Source of the DNA: Candidatus Poribacteria bacterium
GTDB taxonomy: Bacteria; Poribacteria; WGA-4E; WGA-3G
Reading direction: 5' to 3'
DNA: 64,000 nt
Assembly: GCA_022394755.1 (NCBI GenBank)
Contig: JAGFCA010000008.1
Span: 62,001 to 126,000, forward strand
The notes under the pieces are model-generated. The model ran no database searches. It was not told where the DNA came from and saw nothing but the letters and a program-made list of their open reading frames with translations. Made by a program: the position numbers and the translations under genes. Every line of letters starts with the position of its first letter. The first letter of the stretch is position 1. Below are positions 26,547 through 34,834 of this stretch, one piece after another.

Positions 26547-27337
26547 ATGTTTAAGTTGAAGTTTCAGACAATAGCGATTGCAGCGGTAATCGTTTCTCTA
26601 TTGCTTATAGGTGTCAATAATAGTAAGGCTGGTAATATTACGTCTCTGTCCACATCTGCGAATACAGATTATGGATCAGACGCATCCGTCTCCGCGTCTC
26701 TGTCAGCGGATGCAGACATCAATTATATCGACTGGTATATAAAACAGACCTATCCCGCAGATGAAGCAGATACTGACTACACGCATGTACATACCAGTAT
26801 GCATAGTCATGGCACGAGAAGTGTTTCTGTTGGCTTGGGTCCGTATGCTGGACACATAAAGATCGCCGAGTATGATGTAAAGGCAGTTGTTAATTTTCGG
26901 ATAACTCTGACACCAGCACGACGGGTGTACCAATCTATAAACCCGTTTACGAATCAGGTTCCAAAACCAACGGTATCTATGGATCCGCAGAACTCACCGC
27001 TCTCTACTATGATTGTTCATCTATTATCATGGATGGATATGTCTATGCCTACAACGATCTCGGTCAAAATGCAACAGGGACCGACAGGTTTCGTCATACA
27101 GCCACCAACAAACCGTTGGATGAGTTAGAAGAAGACTTACCCAGCAAAAACTTTTTATCCAGCTACAGTTATAGCACCGGTGATTGGGGAACTTTTTTCA
27201 ATTTTTCCTCTGGACGACTCGAACGGGGGAACGAGTGGGTGTGTAATGCGTATCTTCGTCTCCAAGTACATAAGGGACATACAAACGATTGGTTAGCGAC
27301 AGATACGAATACATTTAATCATAAAGACAATCGATAA
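26547..27337 (+). pseudogene. Exported beta-sandwich protein broken by a one-base frameshift
   Basis: The first frame starts MFKLKFQTIAIAAV with a signal peptide (ending SKA-G) and reads well to AEYDVKAVVNF near 26897. It then turns into nonsense. The frame that continues the protein (SDNSDTSTTGVPIYKP ... ending NTFNHKDNR at 27337) is joined if one T is added to the TTTT at 26894-26897. The restored product would be about 263 residues, an Ig-like beta protein distantly resembling residues 30-135 of the 1599-2780 product. The cause may be a true mutation, slippage in the cell, or a sequencing error in the homopolymer. Confidence 0.7.
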
Positions 27338-27342
27338 ATTGA

Positions 27343-27469
27343 TTCATAAGGCAGGGGACACGTTCCCCTGCTACTAATTCTAAGGAGTATAGTCATGTCC
27401 CTAAAAAAAGTGAGTCTACTTTGTCTGCTGCTACTGCTTTTCGGTGTCGTAGCAGAAGCGAAAATCGTT
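27343..27469 (+). repeat. 127-bp hairpin and signal-peptide module, copy 1
   Basis: Identical to 28501-28627 except for six substitutions and no gaps. It spans a GCAGGGGA/TCCCCTGC hairpin, an AAGGAG ribosome site and the first 25 codons of the PD40 gene at 27395. Confidence 0.9.
27351..27371 (+). terminator. Compact GC-rich hairpin between two genes
   Basis: A perfect 8-bp stem with a 5-base loop, 13 bases after the stop at 27337 and 23 bases before the next ATG. It has no T-run, so it may be an mRNA-processing or attenuating hairpin within a cotranscribed pair. A near copy is at 28510-28528. Confidence 0.5.
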
Positions 27470-28477
27470 TTTGGTTCAAGGCGAGACGGTGTACAAGGTG
27501 TTTACGTGATGGACGACGATGGCAGCAACCAGACGCTCCTCATTCAAGATGGTGAAAAGTGGTTCCCAGTTCCTGATTCCTGGTCACCCGATGGTAAATG
27601 GATTGCATTTTGGAGACGTGGTAATCATAACTTGATGCATCCGGATGGCACAAACATTCAAAAACTCATGATTCCTAAAGGGTATGTCGGTAAAATGTCA
27701 TTTTCTCCGGATGGCAAATCTCTCGTTTATGATACGTATGTAACAATAGACCGCAAAGAGAAGCACAGCATCAGCGTGCTGAATATAGAAACGGGGGCGA
27801 TAAAAGAGATAGCAGGTGTCAGTGCGACCTTTTGTGATTGGTCACCTGATGACAAGTCTATCGTGTTCTCAAAGCCGGGTGTGGTTGGAGAGGATGCAGG
27901 TGGCACGCTTTGGATAATGGGATCAGATGGTCATAGACCTCGAAAACTACTACCCGCACCTGTACAGGGAAGATTCAGATCTCCGCGCTGGTCACCTGAT
28001 GGCAAACAGATCGTCTATATCCATGACGAGTATGTTTGGGAACCATGGGACGGATTCGGCATTGCCCTTATTTACAAGGCACATCGGTATCTGATTTGTG
28101 ATCGCACCGGAAAAAACATCAAACAGCTACGGATACCGAAAGACTGGCAACCCATACAAATTGACTGGATGGATGACGGCGATTCCGTTGTTTTCAGCAC
28201 GTATATCGGGATACCTTTAGACGAACCGCTGCCACGTCCCGATCAGTATCCTCCTTCTAATATCTATAAGTATAATATACGTACAACCGAGATTACGCAG
28301 CTAACAAACCATCCGGGCAGGGATGGATCACTGGATTGGATTAGTGATGATGCGTTACCTGTTTCTTCTAAAGACAAAATACAAACGCAGTGGGGGACGA
28401 TAAAAAAGATACTTCAGAAACGCAGTGAATCGTTCAAGTCATTATCGCATAGTGTGTTATATTTACTACGACATTGA
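27395..28477 (+). CDS. Exported PD40/TolB-like beta-propeller
   Basis: Protein of 360 residues with AAGGAG 9 bases upstream and a signal peptide (residues 1-22, ending AEA-K). PD40 repeats follow: WSPDGKWIAFW, FSPDGKSLVYD, WSPDDKSIVFS and WSPDGKQIVYI, with VMDDDGSN and IMGSDGHR turns, as in TolB-type propellers. Near residue 325 it carries the shared tail motif (SKDKIQTQWGTIKK). Unlike the other tail-bearing proteins it continues 20 more residues (ILQKRSESFKSLSHS...). That may be an extension created by loss of the original stop. Probably periplasmic or surface-attached; partner unknown. A relic of a sister gene lies at 25459-25608. Confidence 0.78.
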   Translation: MSLKKVSLLCLLLLLFGVVAEAKIVFGSRRDGVQGVYVMDDDGSNQTLLIQDGEKWFPVPDSWSPDGKWIAFWRRGNHNLMHPDGTNIQKLMIPKGYVGKMSFSPDGKSLVYDTYVTIDRKEKHSISVLNIETGAIKEIAGVSATFCDWSPDDKSIVFSKPGVVGEDAGGTLWIMGSDGHRPRKLLPAPVQGRFRSPRWSPDGKQIVYIHDEYVWEPWDGFGIALIYKAHRYLICDRTGKNIKQLRIPKDWQPIQIDWMDDGDSVVFSTYIGIPLDEPLPRPDQYPPSNIYKYNIRTTEITQLTNHPGRDGSLDWISDDALPVSSKDKIQTQWGTIKKILQKRSESFKSLSHSVLYLLRH

Positions 28478-28500
28478 CATTATAGGTATTATTTTTCTTT

Positions 28501-28627
28501 TTCATAAGACAGGGGACACGTTCCCCTGCTACTAATTCTAAGGAGTATAGTCATGTACCTAAAAAACGTGAGTCTGCTTTGTCTACTGCTACTGCTTTTC
28601 GGTGTCGTAGCAGAAGCGAAAACCGTT
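28501..28627 (+). repeat. 127-bp hairpin and signal-peptide module, copy 2
   Basis: Second copy of 27343-27469 (six substitutions). It begins 23 bases after the PD40 gene ends and breaks off at codon 25 of the signal-peptide region. Confidence 0.9.
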
Positions 28628-28672
28628 AAAAAGTTAAAGATTTTTGATCTGAATCTATGTCACTTAATATAA
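28553..28672 (+). pseudogene. Truncated PD40 gene start fused to a promoter module
   Basis: A 39-codon frame beginning MYLKNVSLLCLLLL, with the same AAGGAG site and signal peptide as the gene at 27395. After AEAKTV the homology stops, and the frame runs into the copy of the 41-bp promoter-like repeat, ending at TAA. It is the scar of a deletion between two tandem gene units. Confidence 0.8.
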
Positions 28673-28675
28673 GCA
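28635..28675 (+). repeat. 41-bp promoter-like repeat, copy 2
   Basis: Matches 26450-26490 with two substitutions. It now sits 30 bases upstream of the 28706 gene and could serve as its promoter. Confidence 0.6.
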
Positions 28676-28705
28676 ACTCTATAACTTCCTTTTTTGGAGG
28701 TAATT

Positions 28706-29431
28706 ATGTTTTATGGGTTCTTTACCAACAGATGGATTCTTATGGGGATAGGCTTTCTAATTATATTTGCCGGTCTGTGTTATCTTTTCTATCAATACAC
28801 GACCACACCTTATAGAGAAGATGCAGCTCTACATCATGAGAAAATCCGTCAATACAAAAAGCAACGAACAGTAACGATTGGCGATCCATTTGCATCAGAA
28901 CAGGTAACCGATTCAAATGTAGGTGGTATTGGGAAAAATGCAAAGAAACCTATCAAAGACACATCGTCCACGATAGATAAGACAGAATCAACAAAAACGC
29001 AAACTAATGCAGCACCACATACCACAGAAACGGGTAATACTGAGGATATGTCAGTGTCACCTTTCGGCTTTGGTACCTATCCAGAACTGGGAGATTATCC
29101 ATACAAAGTAATATGGAAAAATAAAGATACTCCCAGTGCCGAACTTCTGACTCGAGTGTTAATTAAGTTATGGAATGAAGGCGAGAGAAACTTTAGGGGA
29201 GGGAGCATTAGCAACGGCAAGGTCTATCCTCATTATAACGATGTAGTGTATTACAAATTTACACCTTTTATGGACGAAGATGGAAATATAAGAGGAGGTA
29301 CCACAGAAACTTTTTCAGGTCCACATGTTCAATATAGAAAGTCTGAACTAAAAAATCCACCACCGGGGCTACGTGTTTTAGATATAGATTCTTCAGGTAT
29401 AGATCCATATAAATACCTAAATATACGTTAA
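28706..29431 (+). CDS. Membrane-anchored hypothetical protein
   Basis: Protein of 241 residues. The ATG at 28706 with GGAGG 6 bases upstream is preferred over an overlapping TTG. Residues 8-29 form a single membrane anchor, followed by a charged linker rich in Lys, Thr and Ser (about 50-110). A C-terminal domain (about 115-241) starts SPFGFGTYPELGDYPYKVIW. No family was recognised. A similar layout, an anchor followed by a polar linker, is seen in the relic at 39202-39408. It lies just behind the deletion scar and may have acquired its promoter from it. Confidence 0.6.
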   Translation: MFYGFFTNRWILMGIGFLIIFAGLCYLFYQYTTTPYREDAALHHEKIRQYKKQRTVTIGDPFASEQVTDSNVGGIGKNAKKPIKDTSSTIDKTESTKTQTNAAPHTTETGNTEDMSVSPFGFGTYPELGDYPYKVIWKNKDTPSAELLTRVLIKLWNEGERNFRGGSISNGKVYPHYNDVVYYKFTPFMDEDGNIRGGTTETFSGPHVQYRKSELKNPPPGLRVLDIDSSGIDPYKYLNIR

Positions 29432-29446
29432 TATAAGGAGAGAAAA

Positions 29447-29527
29447 ATGGCAAAGAAACTTTACTTTACACTTATAACGATATCATCAGTTTTTATAATT
29501 ACAATTTTCAATGGGGTACACACATGA
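29447..29527 (+). CDS. 26-aa ORF with a strong ribosome site
   Basis: ATAAGGAGAGAAAAATG opens a 26-codon frame (MAKKLYFTLITISSVFII...) that looks like an isolated signal peptide or membrane helix and then stops. It starts 15 bases after the previous gene. It could be a real micro-membrane protein, but a gene cut off after its signal peptide is more likely, as seen elsewhere in this region. Confidence 0.35.
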   Translation: MAKKLYFTLITISSVFIITIFNGVHT

Positions 29528-29587
29528 TAACTATCTATAGGTGTCAATTTAAGAATAAAAGTTGTATCCGAGGCTGGTAGGAGCGGT

Positions 29588-29619
29588 GTGTTGGGAATGT
29601 CAATTAGCATTCCCAACAC
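29588..29619. terminator. Strong hairpin between convergent genes
   Basis: A perfect 12-bp stem (29588-29599 with 29608-29619) and an 8-base loop, flanked by TAGGAG-type sequence on both sides. It may be both a shared terminator and a small dispersed repeat. Confidence 0.6.
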
Positions 29620-29697
29620 CAGAACTATAGGAGTGATATTTTTGGAGAAATGAAACTTATTGCCTAATATCTAACTCACGTTAAATGCAGATAGAAT

Positions 29698-30321
29698 TTA
29701 CCTCCCAGACTTTTCTGTCTCCAGAGCAGGATATACTTCTACATCGGATGGTAAAATAGGTAAACCCACATAAAACGTCAACCAATCACCACAAAGTTCA
29801 ATCGACATGAGTTCCTCGTTCTCTGTGACATATTCATGGAGTTCTGTTTCAAATTCCTCTTTACCCTGAACATCGGTAACAGTAAGTTTGGCTGAGATTA
29901 TCTCTTGTCGAGTATAAGCAACTTCGATTTCCTCTTCTTCATTATCAGGATCAGGATAGAAAAGCGTCATTACATCAGGTAAAGGATCGCCAAGTTCCTG
30001 TTCACCATCAACGATCCAACGAGAGGTTTCATACTCGTCCTTTGTACCATGTATATGGTCAACACCGAGTATAACCTCTTCCTCAGCATCCTTTAGGTGG
30101 TACATATAGCGTAGAAGAGCTTCACCTTCATACTTCTTTTGGACAGTAAGTTTAAATGCGTGTGAGGTATCACCTGTTTCTTCATAAGTTGTGAGATCCG
30201 ACAACTCAATCATGCTGTTTATAGAAATATCCACCAATTCATGCTTGAGAGGCGTTTTATCCTTTTCCTCTTTCTGCTTTCCAAAAAGAGATTTACCCTC
30301 TTTCCGTCCAAATAATGCCAT
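29698..30321 (-). CDS. Hypothetical acidic cytoplasmic protein
   Basis: Protein of 207 residues with AGGTGA 4 bases before the ATG. The N-terminus is short and basic (MALFGRKEGKSLFGKQKEEK). The rest is acidic with alternating strands, and no signal peptide or membrane helix is seen. No family was recognised. It starts 7 bases after the stop of the membrane protein gene upstream, so the two form an operon and probably work together at the envelope. Confidence 0.6.
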   Translation of the reverse strand: MALFGRKEGKSLFGKQKEEKDKTPLKHELVDISINSMIELSDLTTYEETGDTSHAFKLTVQKKYEGEALLRYMYHLKDAEEEVILGVDHIHGTKDEYETSRWIVDGEQELGDPLPDVMTLFYPDPDNEEEEIEVAYTRQEIISAKLTVTDVQGKEEFETELHEYVTENEELMSIELCGDWLTFYVGLPILPSDVEVYPALETEKSGR

Positions 30322-30328
30322 GATTCAC

Positions 30329-31459
30329 CTAAAAATAACCTTTGTTATACAGTACTAACATGATGACACCGACAACTATAAGACTGCCAAAAATCAGAAG
30401 AAACCATGTTCCACCTGAGGTCTTCTTTTGAACAATTAACTTTTGTGTAACTGGCGGAGCACGTTGTGAATTCGATGTTATATTTGGTGTTTCAGCAGTT
30501 GCAAAAAGTTCCTCCTTCAATGCCTCTTCATCAGGAAGTTCATCAACCGTAACAATTTCTACATCATCCCCGTAGAACTTGTCAGGATTCTCCTCAACAT
30601 AACTTGCAATGTAGTTCTCATCCTTGTTTGTTCCAGGGTCTACATAATTAGGATTCTCTTCAATCCCTTGGCTTTCATAATATTCCTTATACTTTTCATA
30701 TTCAGCTTGCTTCTCTGCCGACCAATGTGAACGGTCATAATCTCTATGATGGTAATGCCATAGATAACTATGTCGAATTGAATGATTGTAATAGTCATGG
30801 AAATAGATATTAAACATTAGGTTATTAAACGCCATTGAGGCAGCAAGAGAATACATCGAATATCCACCCATAGGATAATAACCACCGAAATTGTTCACAG
30901 TAATGGTTGAACGTTGTTGTCTACGAGCTTGGGCAGTTTGACGATTCGCTCTTGTATTCTGGCGTTTCAAACTACGGTTTTCCGCTTTAAGTTGTCGTAC
31001 CTGTTTACGGTTCTGAGCAGTTGTAGTTCTTTGTTGTGATCGTGAAGCAGTTGTGTTTCTGGTTGATGTTGTGTTGGCAGTTCTACCACGTGTTGTTGCT
31101 GTCTGTTTTTGACGTGCTGCAGAACTTGCACGTGTGGATGTGGATCTTGATGTTCTGCTTCCACTGTATGTACTACCTGTACTGCGTGTGCTACGGGTTG
31201 TAGACGGTCTCGTATACGTACTTCGTGATGAACTGCGACTTGGAGTTTTATATGTTTTTGTACTACGAGTGTAGCTGCGACTTGAACTGCGACTGTAACT
31301 ACGGCTGAAACTTCTACCAAAACTACGACCACCAAATCCACGCCGACTTTCTACAATATCTGGTGCTAAACTAAATAGGAACAGAATAATAGCAGCGTAT
31401 GACAATAATCGCTTATAGGTGGAGGTGTAATTTGATAGGTGCTGTATTATACGTTTCAT
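30329..31459 (-). CDS. Bitopic membrane protein with an Arg/Ser/Thr/Tyr-rich region
   Basis: Protein of 376 residues. The ATG at 31457-31459 with GAGGAGG 8 bases upstream is preferred. Residues about 18-35 form a signal peptide or first helix. Residues about 39-190 are extremely rich in Arg, Ser and Thr with a few Tyr (SRSYSRSSSRSYTRS type), and Gln/Arg-rich near the end. A His/Tyr-rich block (about 215-250) and an acidic block follow, then a final membrane helix at about 350-371. The long basic region would be exported and could bind polyanions such as nucleic acid or polysaccharide, but that is inference. It is first in a two-gene operon, divergent from tRNA-Arg. Confidence 0.6.
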   Translation of the reverse strand: MKRIIQHLSNYTSTYKRLLSYAAIILFLFSLAPDIVESRRGFGGRSFGRSFSRSYSRSSSRSYTRSTKTYKTPSRSSSRSTYTRPSTTRSTRSTGSTYSGSRTSRSTSTRASSAARQKQTATTRGRTANTTSTRNTTASRSQQRTTTAQNRKQVRQLKAENRSLKRQNTRANRQTAQARRQQRSTITVNNFGGYYPMGGYSMYSLAASMAFNNLMFNIYFHDYYNHSIRHSYLWHYHHRDYDRSHWSAEKQAEYEKYKEYYESQGIEENPNYVDPGTNKDENYIASYVEENPDKFYGDDVEIVTVDELPDEEALKEELFATAETPNITSNSQRAPPVTQKLIVQKKTSGGTWFLLIFGSLIVVGVIMLVLYNKGYF

Positions 31460-31491
31460 ACTGAGATTCCTCCTCAGTGGTCTTACAAGAC

Positions 31492-31520
31492 TTGACAATA
31501 AGAACTAAATTTGTTACACT
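31492..31520 (+). promoter_or_regulatory. Sigma-70 promoter for tRNA-Arg
   Basis: TTGACA at 31492-31497, a 17-base spacer and TACACT at 31515-31520. Transcription would start about 10 bases before the tRNA. Confidence 0.75.
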
Positions 31521-31537
31521 AAATAAACTTTTTATGT

Positions 31538-31611
<74 letters not shown>

Positions 31612-32283
31612 TTTGTATCTCTTTTCGGTTAAACAATCCTAATATATTAATTCTACCATTCCAATTAAAATTATCTTATCATGAAAGGATTTGAGTGTCA
31701 AGGTCATTGATAGATGGAGCCACAAGTTAATAAAAGACAAGCATATTCTATGTAATTAAAGTATGAAGAAATATCCATCTCAGACATCTAAATAAACATA
31801 ATCCAAAAACAGAAAAACATTATTGGTTAGAACAAACTAAAACAGATAACTAAAAACTAATGACAATCTATAAATACGATCCTAATTACAACATTACATT
31901 TACGTCAAAAAGTGTGTATATTCTGACGGTTGGAAAAGTCAAATCAGGAAACACAACAAAGACTCAAAAATACTTTTTTTAATTTCTTATAGAGTTAATT
32001 TAAAGTGCTCTAAATACTGTATATAACAGGAGGTACAAGGGTAAATAGCTATAATGTCAATACTACACTTTGTAGGAAAAGTGTAACATTTTTCATCTTT
32101 TTTAACATATATTGAATTACAACAAATACACGATAAACTGTCTGTTTTTATACATAATTTTCTGGCTGTATATTAGGATTAATTGTTTGTTTTTATACCT
32201 TAGTAAAAAACAGAAGAATCATCTTAATTCGTAAATATTGCACAATTCTAAACACAATCTTAATGCAAATTGGAAGGTAATTG
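31612..32283. other. Long AT-rich intergenic region
   Basis: About 670 bases without a gene. A short inverted repeat, ACACTTT/AAAGTGT, lies near 32064-32087. The phrase TGTTTGTTTTTATAC recurs in two variants near 32140 and 32190. No RNA gene was recognised. Confidence 0.5.
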
Positions 32284-32565
32284 ATGGAACATTCTAATCT
32301 CGGATTAAACAAAACACAAGCAGTGATATTAGGTCTTATTGGCTTTGTGATTTTTGTGTCTGGAACTCTTTTATCTTACTTCAGAACTTCAGATTCACTC
32401 ATTGGACTGATTTTGATTAACATTGGTCTATGGATACATCTATACTCTGTTTATTTTTATGGTATCACCAATTATCCAAAATGGATAATGAGAATCTGTG
32501 TTTGGGGTAATTGTGGTATGAGCATTGGAATAATTCTCATGCTTATTGTACCACAGGTTCGATAA
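32284..32565 (+). CDS. Small membrane protein with three helices
   Basis: Protein of 93 residues. The ATG at 32284 with GGAAGG 6 bases upstream is chosen over the TTG directly before it. It has three hydrophobic segments (residues about 14-32, 38-60 and 67-88). No family was recognised and it has no operon partner closer than 78 bases. Confidence 0.6.
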   Translation: MEHSNLGLNKTQAVILGLIGFVIFVSGTLLSYFRTSDSLIGLILINIGLWIHLYSVYFYGITNYPKWIMRICVWGNCGMSIGIILMLIVPQVR

Positions 32566-32643
32566 TGTTAATCACTTTATAAAAACCAATTTCTTACTAA
32601 CACAGTATCACATCAGAAATTAAATCTGTATGGAAAGGAAAAG

Positions 32644-33519
32644 ATGGCACTTGATGTTCGCGACCCACGACTATTAGAATTAGTTGATAAAGAAGCAAAA
32701 GTAGAACAATTGGCTACAGGATGTAAATTTACTGAAGGACCGTTATGGCACTCAATTGGCAGATATTTACTTTTTAGTGATATTCCAGCAAACAAAATTC
32801 GTCGTTGGGATGCAGAGTCCGGGATGACAGATTTTAGAGACCCTTCCGGCAATTCCAATGGCTTAACCTATGATAAAGGTGGACACCTGATCGCATGTGA
32901 ACACGGAAATCGACGGGTGTCACGGACAACCGCAGATGGAGATCTCATTACTATCGCTTCACACTATGAAGGAAAACGTCTAAACAGTCCTAATGATCTC
33001 GCTGTTAAATCTGACGGTAGCATCTATTTTACAGATCCACCTTACGGATTATCTGGGAAAGAATCTGAAAAAGAACTTGATTTTCAAGGTGTCTACCGTT
33101 TATCTCCTGACGGAACAACCTTGACCCTTCTTGTTAATGATTTTGATAGACCCAATGGTATCTGTTTTTCACCTGATGAATCAATTCTCTATATTAATGA
33201 TACCAATCGCATGCACATTCGCGCATTTGATGTTCAGGGGGATGGGACAATAACAAATGATCGGGTATTTGCTGAAGAAGAGGGAGATAACGGTGTTCCC
33301 GATGGAATGAAGGTAGATCGCCAAGGAAATGTATATCTAACTGGACCGAATGGGATATGGATCTTTGCACCAGATGGAACTCACCTCGGAATTATAATTG
33401 TACCTGAACGGACAGCGAATTTAGCATGGGGTGGTGATTTCTGGAAGAGTCTATTTATTACTGCAAGCACGTCTGTGTACCGTATTGAGTGTAAAGCTGA
33501 AGGGATAGCAGTATCATAA
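32644..33519 (+). CDS. SMP-30/gluconolactonase family protein
   Basis: Protein of 291 residues with AAAGGAAAAG just before the ATG. It is a six-bladed SMP-30 propeller. The metal-binding acidic residue in FTEGPLW (near residue 30), the Asn in NSPNDLAV (near 118) and the Asp in VPDGMKVD (near 220) match the active-site ligands of gluconolactonases. These hydrolyse sugar lactones with a divalent metal. There is no signal peptide, so it is cytoplasmic. Its TAA overlaps the ATG of dut by one base (TAATG), giving translational coupling although the functions appear unrelated. Confidence 0.87.
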   Translation: MALDVRDPRLLELVDKEAKVEQLATGCKFTEGPLWHSIGRYLLFSDIPANKIRRWDAESGMTDFRDPSGNSNGLTYDKGGHLIACEHGNRRVSRTTADGDLITIASHYEGKRLNSPNDLAVKSDGSIYFTDPPYGLSGKESEKELDFQGVYRLSPDGTTLTLLVNDFDRPNGICFSPDESILYINDTNRMHIRAFDVQGDGTITNDRVFAEEEGDNGVPDGMKVDRQGNVYLTGPNGIWIFAPDGTHLGIIIVPERTANLAWGGDFWKSLFITASTSVYRIECKAEGIAVS

Positions 33520-33953
33520 TGAAAGTAAATATTAAAAGAGTGGATAAATCACTCCCATTACCCAAATATGAAACCCAAGGATCGGTTGGATTTGACTTAC
33601 TCTGTCGTGAATCTGCGGAGATTGCTCCTAAAAGCATCGAATTAATCCCTGCAAACGTTATTGTCGAAACACCACCAGGATATATGTTGATGTTGTGTAT
33701 GCGGAGTAGTTCTCCAAGAAAATTCGGATTGATGATGGCGCAAAGTGTTGGAATTATTGATACTGATTACTGCGGTGAAGATGATGAAATAAAAATACAA
33801 GTTTACAATTTTACGGATTCACCTGTGAAAGTTGAAAAAGGAGATAGAATCGCACAAGCGATTTTTGTTAAAGTTGCTACTCCTGAATGGAATGAGGTAG
33901 AACAGATGTCTGACACATCGAGAGGCGGTTTTGGAAGTACAGACCACAAGTAA
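33519..33953 (+). CDS. dut: dUTP diphosphatase (dUTPase)
   Basis: Protein of 144 residues, the usual length for trimeric dUTPase. All five family motifs are visible: GSVGFDL, RSSSPRKFGL, GIIDTDYCGEDDEI, RIAQAIF and the C-terminal RGGFGSTD that closes over the phosphates. It hydrolyses dUTP to dUMP and pyrophosphate. That keeps uracil out of DNA and feeds thymidylate synthase, whose gene follows 69 bases later. The RSSSPRK form of motif 2 is a less common variant of the PRSG type. Confidence 0.93.
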   Translation: MKVNIKRVDKSLPLPKYETQGSVGFDLLCRESAEIAPKSIELIPANVIVETPPGYMLMLCMRSSSPRKFGLMMAQSVGIIDTDYCGEDDEIKIQVYNFTDSPVKVEKGDRIAQAIFVKVATPEWNEVEQMSDTSRGGFGSTDHK

Positions 33954-34022
33954 CAATTTTACCTATATACACGTTTTTATTCAGGATATGTATAATCTTT
34001 TACGGGAGTTATTACAATAAGT

Positions 34023-34820
34023 ATGAAACAATATATTGAAGGACTTCAACAGATTTTAGAGGCTGGCGTAGATAGAGAAGGTAGAAACGGTAAGACCCGT
34101 ACCTTGTTCGGTATGCAGATGCGATATAATATGGAAGATGGGTTCCCGGCGGTCACGACAAAGAAACTTGCTTTCAAATCCGTTAAAGCGGAATTATTAG
34201 GATTCTTACGAGGGTACGACCACGTAAAACAATTCCAGAAACTTGGCACAAAAATTTGGAATGCAAATGCTGAGGCATGGGGACGCGATGGTGCACTCGG
34301 GTGTATCTATGGTGTCCAATGGCGACGTTGGCGGAAAGAGAACGGAAGAATTGATCAGTTGGCTGAGGTAATTGAACAAATAAAGACAGATCCAAGTAGT
34401 CGTCGACATATTGTTACCGCTTGGAATCCAGCTGAATTAGACCAGATGGCACTTGTTCCATGTCATATGTTTTTCCAATTTTTCGTAGCTGATGGAAAGT
34501 TATCTTTACAGATGTATCAGCGTAGTTGTGATATGTTTCTGGGTGTGCCATTTAATATCGCATCCTATTCACTTCTTTTATCAATGGTAGCTCAGGTTAC
34601 AAATCTTCAACCGAGTGAATTTGTACATACCTTAGGGGATGCACACATCTACCATGCACATTTTGACCAAGTAAAAACACAGATCAAACGGCAACCTTTA
34701 CCCTTACCAGAACTTATCCTTAACACAGATATAACTGAAATTGACAATTTCAAAATGCAAGACATCCAACTAAACAATTATCACCATCACGATCCAATTC
34801 GTGCTGAGATGTTAGTCTAA
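34023..34820 (+). CDS. thyA: Thymidylate synthase
   Basis: Protein of 265 residues, matching classic ThyA length. It methylates dUMP to dTMP using methylene-tetrahydrofolate, producing dihydrofolate. C147 in LVPCHMFFQF is the catalytic Cys. SSRRHIVTAWNP, the QRSCDMFLGVPFNIASY dUMP-binding stretch and GDAHIY are all intact. The tail ends MLV instead of the usual APVAV-like end, a minor difference. Two lipoprotein genes separate it from folA, the enzyme that recycles its dihydrofolate. Confidence 0.96.
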   Translation: MKQYIEGLQQILEAGVDREGRNGKTRTLFGMQMRYNMEDGFPAVTTKKLAFKSVKAELLGFLRGYDHVKQFQKLGTKIWNANAEAWGRDGALGCIYGVQWRRWRKENGRIDQLAEVIEQIKTDPSSRRHIVTAWNPAELDQMALVPCHMFFQFFVADGKLSLQMYQRSCDMFLGVPFNIASYSLLLSMVAQVTNLQPSEFVHTLGDAHIYHAHFDQVKTQIKRQPLPLPELILNTDITEIDNFKMQDIQLNNYHHHDPIRAEMLV

Positions 34821-34834
34821 AGACCATATCTAAT

